Source of the DNA: Oscillospiraceae bacterium
GTDB lineage: Bacteria; Bacillota; Clostridia; Oscillospirales; Ruminococcaceae
Direction of reading: 5' to 3'
DNA: 64,000 bases
NCBI GenBank assembly: GCA_017847885.1
Contig: JAGAUA010000038.1
Span: 62,001 to 126,000 of the forward strand
Shown piece after piece: positions 15,972 to 24,634 of this stretch; position 1 is the first letter of the stretch; every line of letters starts with the position of its first letter. A program made the position numbers and the translations under genes. The notes under the pieces are model-generated. The model was not told the origin of the DNA. It searched no databases and saw nothing but the letters and a program-made list of their open reading frames with translations.

Positions 15972-18824
15972 TTAATTTCTGCGTATCATCTGGAATATTA
16001 CAAGAACTGCGGTAAATACGAAATTGTACATAAGCGCCATTGAAGCGGAAAGCTCCGTAAAGCTTCCGATAACCACCAGAACAAGGTATATCAGCATTGC
16101 AAGTATCATGGAAACAGCTTGTATTCCAATGCCCACGCCGATAGTGCCGTGCATATTGCGGCAGCTTATTATAAGTGAGGAAAGTGCGGCAAATCTTCCC
16201 GAGCAGGCAACAGTCGCGCGCTGCTTTACTTGATATGCCGTCACCTCGTTGAACTGCTCATGTACGCGGAACGGAATTAGCTTCAGATACTCGGGAGATA
16301 TCTCGAACATCTCCGCAAGGCGGTTTATGGAAACAATGGAGTCCACGGAGCGTATCATTACGTAGATACCGTTCTTTTGAAGGTCGCGGAGAGACTGCTT
16401 TACCTCCATTGTCGGGGTTATCTCCACAAGGAACATTGCCGAAAGCTCGCCCGAAATGGAAAGATACACGGCGCACCTGCCGTTTTCGGTATACTCCTTT
16501 TCCTTTGTGATAGGCGGCATACCCTCAATGCTGTGGTTTATCATAAGCTCTCGGTTTCCGAGAAGCACGCGCTTGTTGTTTATCCAGCCGCAAAGACCCA
16601 TGGAGTCCTCAAAAATATAGCTTTCAACAGGCTCAAGCAGCTCGGTCTTGCCTGCGATGATATCGTAGAACATATTCTTGAGTATGCTTCCTGCCTGTGT
16701 TGTAAGGCTTGCCGCCTCAACTATCGCCTCGTCTATACGCGTATCGGAAAAGACCTTTATCGCCGCAAGCTTAACGCTTCCCTGTGGGAAAAGCTGACCT
16801 GCATCAACGAGAATACTGTTGGTTTCCGCAAATTCCTCGATGCAGTCAAATCCCAGCACAACGCCTTGGACCTCCGAATTCTTTTTGGACGCTCTAAGCA
16901 TAGGCAGGTTTACTATAAGCATTACGGAAAAGCCCGTGCATATAGCTATCAAGCCCACAAAAACGGATATGCCGATATAAACCGAGGACGAACCGTGGTC
17001 TGTTCTGCCCATTATTCCTGCGATAACGCCGATAACAGCCGCCGCAACCATTACAACGGGAGTGAAAATACGGCAGAAGCGGTCGGTGCTGTCACCCGAA
17101 TAAGAGGTTTTCAGAAACTCCGAAAGGAACTCGGTCTTGCGCATTGCAGCAAGATTGGGGAAGTCATTCAGCGCTCCCCTTGTAAAGCTTTGCGCCGTTT
17201 CTTCGTCGGAAACGTGGAATACGGCGTATTTTTCGCTGCTTCCCGAAACAAATCTAAAGCTTTTCTGTGTACGGCTCACGATAAACAACTTGCCTATCGT
17301 GTTAAACATCAGCGAAGCAATCGCAACGGGAATGTAGATATGTACAAAGCTTCCGCGTACCATATTTGCGTTTGCAAACATTATCATAGTCGCGGCAATT
17401 GAGGATACTATCGAAACCGCACAAAGGCTGTCGCAGTCGGCTTTCATGGAGACCAGCTTCGACAAGCCGCAGGAAATCACGGTATAGCTTGAAAATGCCG
17501 CAAGAAGTCCCAGAATTGCATTCACAAAAAGGAACACACTTGTCTGGCTGCGCATACTGAGCAGTTCCATTATCGGCAACGCGCCGCTTTCATTTGCAAT
17601 AACGATATAGCCGCTGAGGACAAAGCAGATTATCAGCACCACCAGCCTCATCATAAGGCTGCCTTTAAGCTGGGCAATATCATGGGCAATTGAGGGGGCT
17701 TCGTCAAAGCTTTCAAAATCCTCGATGACCTTGGGCTGCTCCTCTTCCTCGCAGTCTTCATCGGATACGTCCTCCTCGTCGCCCACAAGCACGAAATCCT
17801 TTATCTTCTTGCTGCGGCGCTCTTTAAGAGCATTTATCTTATCCAGCTCAGTCTGCTCCGAGTCCACGGGTATCTGCGCGGTATCGGGAATTATCTTGTC
17901 ATCAAGGTTAAGGTCGATATCCGAAATCGACTTCCGCTCGATCGGGGCAACGTGCTGAGTTCGGGACATACGCTCCTTTTTGGCTTTGAGCATACCGTCG
18001 ATAAGCTCGGTATTGCCCGAAATTCCACTGCCGTCTTCGCTGTCCTCCGACTTGGGGATAAGCTTTGTGAAAAAATCTGTGAAGCTTTTATGCTGTGTAT
18101 TTTCATTTTTGGGGGACTTCTTTTTCGGCTCGGCATACTCATTCAGAATGTCGTCAAGCTTTTTCTCTTCGCTCTTGCTTTCAAAAGCCGCAGCAAATTT
18201 ATCCTCCGTCTCTTTTGGCTCATCAGGAGTCTCGGACTCGCTTTCCTTGATTGCAGAGAACTTTTCAAAGGGGTTGTCCTCTGCCTTTACCGTATCGGAA
18301 ACCGTGCTTTGAATGGGAGCCTCCGCAGGCTCTTCCTCCGCGGAAGCTTCTGCGTTATGCCTCCTGCCGAACAGCGCGGAAAGTCCCGACTTTTTCTCTG
18401 TACCCTCCTGCTTCTTTTTAAAGAAGCCGCTTTCCTCCCGGGTTTCCTCATCGCCGTAAAGACCTGTCTGCTCAAATTTTTCCGAGAAAGAGCGTGCAGG
18501 CTTAGGCGCAGGGACATACGGCTCGCTTTTTTCCTTTTCGCGTTCTTTGACCGCGGTCACCGCCGCAGAAAGCTTGTCATACTTTTTGGAAAAATCGTCC
18601 TCATAGGGCTGAGCATCATCGGTCTGCGCAGCAACGTCCGACTCGTTTATTTTATTGAACAGCTCGGTGTTATGCAGGGTTATCTTCGGCTCGTCTCCGC
18701 TTTCATCGGACTTGACGCTTCCGTTGATAATGGAGTCTATGTCAATGGACGTATCCCGTTTCTTTTCGGAACTTCCCGAATATTCGTTCAGAATATCGTC
18801 GATAGAATATTTTCCGTCCGCCAA
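15972..18824 (-). CDS. Degenerate P1B-type ATPase-like membrane protein with long disordered N-terminus (pseudoenzyme)
   Basis: A 950-residue protein. Residues 1-385 are charged and low-complexity, with DDILNEY present twice (9-15 and 224-230). Eight hydrophobic helices follow, in the heavy-metal ATPase order: four (about 391-515), two (about 587-640), a cytosolic region, and two at the end (about 893-947). The catalytic motifs are lost: the membrane CPC site reads NLPML (639-643), DKTGT reads DAGQL (674-678), and no GDGxND exists. The nucleotide-domain pattern GLCGWINNKRVLLGNRELM (743-761) still matches P1B pumps. It should not pump ions; a scaffold or sensory role is inference. It follows rlmB by 19 bp. 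Confidence 0.75.
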   Translation of the reverse strand: MADGKYSIDDILNEYSGSSEKKRDTSIDIDSIINGSVKSDESGDEPKITLHNTELFNKINESDVAAQTDDAQPYEDDFSKKYDKLSAAVTAVKEREKEKSEPYVPAPKPARSFSEKFEQTGLYGDEETREESGFFKKKQEGTEKKSGLSALFGRRHNAEASAEEEPAEAPIQSTVSDTVKAEDNPFEKFSAIKESESETPDEPKETEDKFAAAFESKSEEKKLDDILNEYAEPKKKSPKNENTQHKSFTDFFTKLIPKSEDSEDGSGISGNTELIDGMLKAKKERMSRTQHVAPIERKSISDIDLNLDDKIIPDTAQIPVDSEQTELDKINALKERRSKKIKDFVLVGDEEDVSDEDCEEEEQPKVIEDFESFDEAPSIAHDIAQLKGSLMMRLVVLIICFVLSGYIVIANESGALPIMELLSMRSQTSVFLFVNAILGLLAAFSSYTVISCGLSKLVSMKADCDSLCAVSIVSSIAATMIMFANANMVRGSFVHIYIPVAIASLMFNTIGKLFIVSRTQKSFRFVSGSSEKYAVFHVSDEETAQSFTRGALNDFPNLAAMRKTEFLSEFLKTSYSGDSTDRFCRIFTPVVMVAAAVIGVIAGIMGRTDHGSSSVYIGISVFVGLIAICTGFSVMLIVNLPMLRASKKNSEVQGVVLGFDCIEEFAETNSILVDAGQLFPQGSVKLAAIKVFSDTRIDEAIVEAASLTTQAGSILKNMFYDIIAGKTELLEPVESYIFEDSMGLCGWINNKRVLLGNRELMINHSIEGMPPITKEKEYTENGRCAVYLSISGELSAMFLVEITPTMEVKQSLRDLQKNGIYVMIRSVDSIVSINRLAEMFEISPEYLKLIPFRVHEQFNEVTAYQVKQRATVACSGRFAALSSLIISCRNMHGTIGVGIGIQAVSMILAMLIYLVLVVIGSFTELSASMALMYNFVFTAVLVIFQMIRRN

Positions 18825-18843
18825 AATTCAGCGCTCCTTTCGT

Positions 18844-19674
18844 TTATTTTACAGCATTGCGCTGTCTGACAGCCTCGTACATAAAAATTCCTGCGGCAAC
18901 AGAGGCGTTAAGGGAGGTGATTTTTCCGTACATGGGAAGCTTCAGCAGGAAGTCGCATTTTTCACGCACCAGCCTGCCCATGCCGAAACCCTCCGAGCCT
19001 ATCACCAGACCGACGCTTCCGCGCAGGTCTGCGCCCGTATAATCCTCGCCGCTTGCGTCCGTGCCGTATATCCACACGCCGTTTTCCTTGAGTGTCTCAA
19101 GCGCCGCAGGAATATTCGCGACCCGTGCAACAGGCAGCCAGCTTGCCGCACCTGCGGAGGTCTTGTACACCGTTTCATTCAGCGACGCGCTTCTTCTCTT
19201 CGGTATGATTATCCCGTCCGCTCCTGCCGACTCCGCGGTACGGATTATCGCCCCCAGATTGTGGGGGTCCTCTATCTCGTCACAGATAATAATAAACGGC
19301 TTGGTGCCTTTTTTTGCGGAAATTTCAAGTATGTCCTCCACAGTAACGTACTCTGCACAAGCGCCGCTTGCAATAACGCCTTGATGGGACGCACCCTCGG
19401 ACATATCGGAAAGCTTTGCATCGGAGACCTGCTTGACAACTATCCCCTTTTCCCGTGCCATGCGGCAGATAAGTCCGAGACTTCCTCCGCCCTCGCTGTT
19501 CACATAGACCGTATTTATCGGCTTATCCGCTTTAAGCGCCTCGATAACGGGGTTTCTTCCGATGATAAGACCTGCGCTGCCCGTGTCGTTATCCCGTTCC
19601 GTTTCCTTTTCAAAGCGGCGGCGGTTTTCGCTGCCATAGCTTTTTCTATTTGATTTTTTATCGTAATTCGGCAT
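18844..19674 (-). CDS. rlmB: TrmH/RlmB-type 23S rRNA (guanosine-2'-O-)-methyltransferase
   Basis: A 276-residue SPOUT methyltransferase. After a charged disordered N-terminus (1-35), there is the substrate-binding domain starting LIIGRNPVIEAL, and then the trefoil-knot catalytic domain with motif 1 DEIEDPHNLGAIIRTAESAG (part), motif 2 GLVIGSEGFGM and motif 3 LPMYGKITSLNASVAAGI. All three SPOUT motifs are intact, so it should methylate 2'-O ribose of rRNA at the G2251-type position. ATG 19674 has GGAGG five bases upstream; the in-frame ATG at 19686 lies on top of that site. It leads an operon with the P1B-ATPase-like gene. Confidence 0.93.
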   Translation of the reverse strand: MPNYDKKSNRKSYGSENRRRFEKETERDNDTGSAGLIIGRNPVIEALKADKPINTVYVNSEGGGSLGLICRMAREKGIVVKQVSDAKLSDMSEGASHQGVIASGACAEYVTVEDILEISAKKGTKPFIIICDEIEDPHNLGAIIRTAESAGADGIIIPKRRSASLNETVYKTSAGAASWLPVARVANIPAALETLKENGVWIYGTDASGEDYTGADLRGSVGLVIGSEGFGMGRLVREKCDFLLKLPMYGKITSLNASVAAGIFMYEAVRQRNAVK

Positions 19675-19705
19675 AAATACCTCCATAAAATCATACTTAC
19701 ATTAA

Positions 19706-19734
19706 AGTATATCATATTATGCCGAAAAACACAA
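19706..19734 (-). promoter_or_regulatory. Promoter of rlmB operon
   Basis: Minus strand TTGTGT (19734-19729), 17-nt spacer, TATACT (19711-19706). Confidence 0.65.
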
Positions 19735-19765
19735 GAATTTTGCTTAATTTTTGTATTAATTTTTG

Positions 19766-20035
19766 TTAAATCATCACCGTGATATACATACCAAGCAGCA
19801 GCACAAAAATTATTGCCGCGGCAATACCGAGCTTTACCGTCCAAGGAACAGGCTCGTACCTTTTTACGGGGACGATTTTTCCAAGGTATTCCCGTGCCGC
19901 CGCCTCAATGCTGCTTACGGAAGCGTCGCTTTTTTCCGTTTTGAGGTACAGCACCGCCTTTTCAAAGTATTCGTTATCCACGCTTGTTATCTCCACGACC
20001 CTTTTATTTACGCCTTTTATCATACATTTGACCAT
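19766..20035 (-). CDS. Small C-terminally membrane-anchored protein of unknown function
   Basis: An 89-residue protein. A mixed cytosolic part with VDNEYFEKAVLYLK and AAAREYLGKIVPVKRY is followed by one transmembrane helix (about 68-87) at the very end. Nothing recognisable by family. The start at ATG 20035 behind GTGGGGAA is tentative; ATG 20023 is another option. The frame stays open further upstream to 20341, but that part has AT-rich, repeat-like composition and looks noncoding. It is separate from rlmB, which has its own promoter. Confidence 0.5.
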   Translation of the reverse strand: MVKCMIKGVNKRVVEITSVDNEYFEKAVLYLKTEKSDASVSSIEAAAREYLGKIVPVKRYEPVPWTVKLGIAAAIIFVLLLGMYITVMI

Positions 20036-20461
20036 TTTCCCCACGGAGAAAATGTACTCCTTTCCAATGTTTTGAAATTCTTGAAGAAAAAACAACGCAC
20101 AAAAACACGGTTTCAACAAGTTTTCAACATTTTGCATGACCCGATTTTCACACGTATTATAGCCGTTTTCGGGGATTTCTATACGATAAGTAATTATAAA
20201 ATGTGGAAAGTGGTGTGGAAAGCTTAAACGTTTCCGCAAAAGTGTTGAAAACTCGGTGGAAAAAGTGAAAAACTTCGCAAAACCGACATTTTTGACTTCC
20301 ACAAAGCTGTTGAAAAGCGTTTTACAAATGGTATTATACAAAAAAACGGGCTGAATTATACATATTTTTTATCCAAAAGCTTCCGCATTTTCAACATTAT
20401 CAACATCAAAAATACCCGTCTGCGTATCCAAAAAAGTTCAAAGATTTGTCCAAAATTACTG
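20036..20461. other. Noncoding gap rich in DnaA-box-like 9-mers
   Basis: About 430 bp without a supported gene. It contains some ten words close to TTTTC(A/C)ACA or its complement, in both orientations, including TTTTCAACA near 20121 and 20388, TGTGGAAAG near 20203 and 20214, TGTTGAAAA near 20243 and 20309, GGTGGAAAA near 20256 and TTCCACAAA near 20297. An AT-rich stretch lies at 20354-20372. They resemble DnaA boxes (TTATCCACA) with one or two mismatches. No dnaA or dnaN gene is nearby. Confidence 0.45.
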
Positions 20462-20490
20462 TTGCTTTTTTGTATACCCTGCACTATAAT
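20462..20490 (+). promoter_or_regulatory. Promoter of MATE transporter
   Basis: TTGCTT (20462-20467), 17-nt spacer, TATAAT (20485-20490). Confidence 0.75.
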
Positions 20491-20527
20491 AGTAGAATCA
20501 ATACAAAGGAATAAAGGAGGCATTTTC

Positions 20528-21910
20528 ATGACTTCCGCAAAAGATTTGACCCGCGGAAAGCCCATGAGCCTTATTCTCGGCTTTGGAATTCCCCTTCTTT
20601 TCGGGTTTCTTTTCCAGCAATTCTATAACGTTGCCGACACCGCTATCGTCGGTCGCTTCCTCGGCGGTGACGCTCTTGCTGCGGTAGGAAGCACCGGCTC
20701 GGTAAACTTCCTCATCATAGGCTTTGTCATGGGCATATGCAACGGCTTTGCAATCCCCGTGGCTCAGATGTACGGCGCAGGCGACTTCAAGCAGCTTCGC
20801 AGGTACGCTGCCAACGCGCTTTGGCTTTGCATATTTTTCGGCATAATAATTACCGCAGTTACCGTAATTTTCTGCGCGGACATACTCCGTCTGACCAACA
20901 CCCCCGACGACATTTTTAAGCGCGCATACATATACATTCTCACGATTTTTGCAGGAATTCCCGCATATTTTCTCTACAACATGACCGCCGCGATACTCCG
21001 CTCCCTTGGCGACAGCAAAACGCCCGTAAGCTGGCTTGTGATCGCTTCGGTGATCAACATCATACTCGATATCGTGTTCATTTTCTGCTTTAAGCTGGAC
21101 GTTTTCGGTGCGGCGCTTGCAACGGTCATCGCGCAGTTTATTTCGGGCTTCGGCTGTCTTTTCAGAGTATGCCGCGGATTTGCGATACTGAAAATGGACA
21201 GGGACGACTGGACATTCAGCAAAAAGCATATCGGAACGCTTTGCGCTATGGGGCTTCCCATGGGGCTTCAATACTCCATAACCGCCATCGGCAGCGTTAT
21301 TCTGCAAACCTCGGTGAACAATCTGGGCACAATGTACGTCACCGCCGTTACCGCCGCAAACAAGCTTTCAATGTTCATGTGCTGCCCCTTTGACGCAATG
21401 GGTTCCACCATGGCGACCTATGCAGGACAGAACGTCGGCGCGCGGAAGTGGGAGCGGCTCAACAAGGGTCTCGGCTCCTGCGTGCTTCTGGGTGCGGTAT
21501 ACTCGGCTGCGGCATTTCTCGTGCTGTTCTTTGCAGGCGAACACCTTGCGATGATTTTCCTTGACGAAAAAAGCAGGTATCTCCTTCCCCTTGTAAAGCA
21601 GTTCCTTACGGGACTTTCGGCGTTTTACTTCCCCCTTTCACTTGTGAATATAGTCCGCTTTTTCATTCAGGGCATGGGCTTTTCCCCTATTGCCACGTTT
21701 GCAGGCGTGCTTGAAATGGTGGGCAGAACTGCTGTTGCTTACCTCGTTGGCATATACGGCTTTGCGGCGGTTTGCTTTGCTTCTCCTGCGGCATGGGTGC
21801 TTGCGGACGCGTTTCTTATCCCGGCATACTTCATCTGCAAAAAGCGGCTTATGAGAAAATACGAGACTGCCGCACCTATGCAGAGCGCTGCTCCTGCCGA
21901 AGCAAAATAG
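20528..21910 (+). CDS. MATE family efflux transporter
   Basis: A 460-residue integral membrane protein with twelve predicted helices in two related halves, opening with the typical TRGKPMSLILGFGIPLL and QFYNVADTAIVGRFLG of bacterial NorM/DinF-like MATE proteins. Family members export cationic drugs or toxic metabolites in exchange for Na+ or H+. ATG 20528 follows AAAGGAGG. It is transcribed from the promoter at 20462-20490. A hairpin at 21913-21945 separates it from the deacetylase gene, which may be partly co-transcribed. Confidence 0.93.
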   Translation: MTSAKDLTRGKPMSLILGFGIPLLFGFLFQQFYNVADTAIVGRFLGGDALAAVGSTGSVNFLIIGFVMGICNGFAIPVAQMYGAGDFKQLRRYAANALWLCIFFGIIITAVTVIFCADILRLTNTPDDIFKRAYIYILTIFAGIPAYFLYNMTAAILRSLGDSKTPVSWLVIASVINIILDIVFIFCFKLDVFGAALATVIAQFISGFGCLFRVCRGFAILKMDRDDWTFSKKHIGTLCAMGLPMGLQYSITAIGSVILQTSVNNLGTMYVTAVTAANKLSMFMCCPFDAMGSTMATYAGQNVGARKWERLNKGLGSCVLLGAVYSAAAFLVLFFAGEHLAMIFLDEKSRYLLPLVKQFLTGLSAFYFPLSLVNIVRFFIQGMGFSPIATFAGVLEMVGRTAVAYLVGIYGFAAVCFASPAAWVLADAFLIPAYFICKKRLMRKYETAAPMQSAAPAEAK

Positions 21911-21967
21911 CAAAAGCCTGTCGGAGCATTACCCCAACAGGCTGATAAAAAAGAAAGGACGATTTTT

Positions 21968-22591
21968 ATGAGTACCGAAAAGCTTGCCGCACTTACCTTT
22001 GACGACGGTCCCAACACCACTACCACCGCAGATATGCTTGATATGCTAAAAAAGCATGGTGTTTCCGCCAGCTTTTTCGTTTGCGGAAACAACATTACCC
22101 CCGAAACCGAAAAGGTCATGCGCCGTGCTGCGGAAATGGGCTGCGAAATACAGAACCACTCGCGGACTCACTCGGTCATGTCCGAAATGACCGCGGAAGA
22201 GATCGCGGAGGAAATTCGCTTCACCTCCGACAAAATCGAAGCTGCCGTGGGAAAACGTCCGAAGTTTTTCCGTCCGCCGTATATTGCCTATAATCAGCTT
22301 ATGTTCGACACGATAGACCTGACCTTTATCTGCGGCTACGGCGCGGAGGACTGGCTGGACGAGGTTTCCCCCGAGGAGCGGTGCAGGCGCATTATGGAAC
22401 AGGTCTGCGACGGCGCGGTCATCCTGCTCCACGACATGGAGGGCAACTTCCGCACGGTTGAGGCGGTTGACATGATAATTCCTAAAATGAAAGCCGAGGG
22501 CTACCGCTTTGTAACGATATCACAGCTTTTTGCTGAAAAAGGCATTACGCCCAAGCGCGGCACGATTTACAGCAACGCACTGAAAGACTAA
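21968..22591 (+). CDS. Polysaccharide deacetylase (NodB/CE4 family)
   Basis: A 207-residue CE4 enzyme. All five motifs are visible: TFDDGP (motif 1, catalytic Asp), NHSRTH (metal-binding His-x3-His), RPPY (motif 3), a weak motif 4 around GAEDW, and ILLHD (catalytic His). Members remove N- or O-acetyl groups from chitin, peptidoglycan or xylan. No signal peptide is present, which is unusual for a wall enzyme and suggests an intracellular oligosaccharide substrate or non-classical location. AAAGGA precedes ATG 21968. Its stop overlaps the convergent response regulator stop by four bases. Confidence 0.9.
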   Translation: MSTEKLAALTFDDGPNTTTTADMLDMLKKHGVSASFFVCGNNITPETEKVMRRAAEMGCEIQNHSRTHSVMSEMTAEEIAEEIRFTSDKIEAAVGKRPKFFRPPYIAYNQLMFDTIDLTFICGYGAEDWLDEVSPEERCRRIMEQVCDGAVILLHDMEGNFRTVEAVDMIIPKMKAEGYRFVTISQLFAEKGITPKRGTIYSNALKD

Positions 22592-23214
22592 GCCTTGACA
22601 TTGGTATAATAAAACACCGCAAGCTGGGTCCTGTCGCGCAGGCTCAGCTTTTCCAATATCTCGCTGAGGTAGTTTCTCACCGTTCCCTCGCTGAGGAAAA
22701 GCTCGGCAGCTATCTCCTTGTTGCTCATACCCTCGGCAACAAGTCTGATAATGTCCTGCTCCTTCGGATTGATGTCATATTTGGAGTAGTCGAAATCCGA
22801 CTTTGTTTTCATAAGCACAGGCAGCTTTGTTACCACCTGCTCGCCGAAAACGCTCTGACCGCCCATGACCGCCTCAAGCGCAGGGGCGATGCTCTCAAAA
22901 TCCTGTTTCAGAATATAGCCCTTGGCTCCCATGCCGAGGGCTTTTACTATGTATTCGTCGTCGGAAAAAGTGGTCAGATACAAAATTTTTGCGCCGCTGT
23001 GCTTTTTCAGTATCAGCTCGCCTGCTTCAAGTCCCGTCATGCCCTCCATGCGTATATCCATAAGCATAACGTCGGGGGTATGCTCGTCGTAAAGCTTGAT
23101 GGCGTCCTCGCCGCAGCTTCCCGTTGCGGAAACGGTTATCCTGCCCGTGCTTTCAAGAATTGTTTTCAGCGACAGCGCAACAAGCTTGTCGTCGTCGATA
23201 ATTACTATATTCAT
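22588..23214 (-). CDS. NarL/LuxR-type response regulator
   Basis: A 208-residue regulator. Receiver domain residues 1-120 have the acidic pair IIDDD, phospho-acceptor VMLMDIRM (near residue 53), TTF and the conserved Lys in YILKQD. The C-terminal LuxR HTH (about 148-205) reads DIIRLVAEGMSNKEIAAELF and GTVRNYLSEILEKL. It lies 13 bp downstream of the sensor kinase gene on the same transcript. The divergent ABC-2 exporter genes at 24635-27899 are the likely targets. Confidence 0.93.
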   Translation of the reverse strand: MNIVIIDDDKLVALSLKTILESTGRITVSATGSCGEDAIKLYDEHTPDVMLMDIRMEGMTGLEAGELILKKHSGAKILYLTTFSDDEYIVKALGMGAKGYILKQDFESIAPALEAVMGGQSVFGEQVVTKLPVLMKTKSDFDYSKYDINPKEQDIIRLVAEGMSNKEIAAELFLSEGTVRNYLSEILEKLSLRDRTQLAVFYYTNVKA

Positions 23215-23227
23215 TCAAATCTCTCCG

Positions 23228-24298
23228 TTATTCATTGTCTTTTTTCGGTATGGAGACCACTACCCCGAAGCCCTTTTCCGAGGCGGATATGTTTATTATT
23301 CCGCCCAAGTCCTCGGCTCTTTCTCGCATGGTCGAAAGTCCTATGCCGCTGTCGGAAATTCTTCCGCAGCTGCCGTTGTCGGATACCTCAAGCTTATAGA
23401 AGCCGGGGTGCTCTCTGACCGATATCTTTATGCTGTCTCCGCTGCTGTGCTTGACGGTATTTGAAAGGCACTCCTTGATTATCCCCATAAAGCAAAGCTT
23501 GACTTTTTTCGGCATACTCTCGGAAAAATCATAGTCGCACTCGACATTGAAGCTTTCCTGTATCGGCTTCACCGCCTCGTTTACCGCAAGCTTTAGGTCA
23601 ATGGAATCATCGTGGAGCTTATGGACGCTGTTTCGTATGCTCGTCATGGCGGAGTCAAGGGTATCCTTTAAGCTTAAAAGGCTTTCACGCTGGGCGTCGT
23701 CCTTGTTTATGATGATAAGCGCACCCAACTGCAAAATCGAGCGCGTAAGCATATGCCCCACATTGTCGTGTATTTCCCTTGCAATTCGGTTGCGCTCCTT
23801 CATGGTCGCAAGCTTTATCTCGTTATCCTGGTTTTCGCAGAGCTGCTTGTTTTTCTGCTGCAGCAGCAGGTTCATTTCCTCCGAGTTGTCTCTTGTCAGT
23901 ATAAGCTTTTTTTCCGCTTCTTCAAGCCGAGACGTATTGCGCCACATAATGAACGCTGTAAGCGCGCCGCAAAGCAAAAGCATTATCTGCATGGTACTGA
24001 AATTACCTGCGTACACAATTACGGAAGCTGCGGAGAAAATCGCAATCCACGGTCGTTTATCCCGCAAAAAATCGTAAAGCATAAGCGGTATCATGCAGCA
24101 GAACACGGGATATGCAAAGCACAGCGCTGCCATAACTATTTCTGAAATGAGGGATATTCTTGCCGAAAAGCTTTGGCTTACCGAGGAAAGGGCTGCCGTA
24201 ACAAGCAGCGCAACAACGGGAACGTCAAAGTCCTCATACCCGATAAGTATCACAAAACAAATCAGCAGCACCGCCGCTTTATCTGCAAGCCTGTTCAA
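23228..24298 (-). CDS. NarL-type (HisKA_3) membrane sensor histidine kinase
   Basis: A 356-residue kinase. Five or six transmembrane helices occupy residues about 8-140, followed by a coiled segment, the HisKA_3 dimerisation helix with phospho-acceptor His in MKERNRIAREIHDNVGHML (near 188) and an HATPase domain (about 265-350) with NTVKHS, DNGSCG and GIGLSTMRER. The TTG at 24298 is preferred since GGGGGG lies six bases upstream, and ATGs at 24316-24322 sit within a few bases of the predicted transcript start. It pairs with the response regulator immediately downstream. Confidence 0.88.
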   Translation of the reverse strand: MNRLADKAAVLLICFVILIGYEDFDVPVVALLVTAALSSVSQSFSARISLISEIVMAALCFAYPVFCCMIPLMLYDFLRDKRPWIAIFSAASVIVYAGNFSTMQIMLLLCGALTAFIMWRNTSRLEEAEKKLILTRDNSEEMNLLLQQKNKQLCENQDNEIKLATMKERNRIAREIHDNVGHMLTRSILQLGALIIINKDDAQRESLLSLKDTLDSAMTSIRNSVHKLHDDSIDLKLAVNEAVKPIQESFNVECDYDFSESMPKKVKLCFMGIIKECLSNTVKHSSGDSIKISVREHPGFYKLEVSDNGSCGRISDSGIGLSTMRERAEDLGGIINISASEKGFGVVVSIPKKDNE

Positions 24299-24330
24299 AT
24301 CCGTCCCCCCAAACATAATCATATATCCCA

Positions 24331-24359
24331 AGTTTACCACAAAATTTGGGTTATGTCTA
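24331..24359 (-). promoter_or_regulatory. Promoter of two-component system
   Basis: Minus strand TAGACA (24359-24354), 17-nt spacer, TAAACT (24336-24331). Confidence 0.55.
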
Positions 24360-24360
24360 T

Positions 24361-24535
24361 AGGTCACCTCTAAAAACCACCGGCTAAAGCCTTAGTACCT
24401 CATCTGCTTGCATATTTTCCGTCATCTTGCACATAAATTTCTTGACATACGCCAGTATGCCTGCGAAATTTCTATGCAATCTGACGAAAAATCTGACTGC
24501 GCATTTGAGACACTATGGCTTTTAGAGGCGACCTT
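24361..24535. mobile_element. MITE-like element (family A core) between divergent operons
   Basis: AGGTCACCTCTAAAA (24361-24375) and TTTTAGAGGCGACCT (24520-24534) are terminal inverted repeats (14 of 15 match), with TAT on both outer sides. The interior from about 24408 to 24501 shares the palindromic core of the element at 5306-5498, for example TTGCATATTTTCCGTCATCT and ATTTCTATGCAATCTGACG, but the ends differ. No coding sequence. Confidence 0.78.
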
Positions 24536-24634
24536 ATAAAAATTACATTTGTCATATCATTTGCTGACGATTGACACTTACATTATGCGGAGCATTTATG
24601 TATAATTGAAGTATAACAAAAAGGAGGCTTCATC
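24535..24634 (+). promoter_or_regulatory. Promoter region of ABC-2 exporter operon
   Basis: TATAAT lies at 24601-24606. A 17-nt spacer would give TTACAT (24578-24583) as the -35 box. A consensus TTGACA at 24571-24576 is 24 nt away, too far for unassisted use. A weak or activator-dependent promoter fits control by the divergent two-component system. Confidence 0.45.

Noticed and set aside
20036..20341. N-terminal extension of the small membrane protein to 191 codons
   Set aside because: The added region is AT-rich, full of repeated noncoding words and lacks any domain; a ribosome site exists only near 20035.
21913..21945. Hairpin AGCCTGT...ACAGGCT after the MATE gene
   Set aside because: No U tract follows; it may be a weak attenuator or processing site, but a terminator is not supported.
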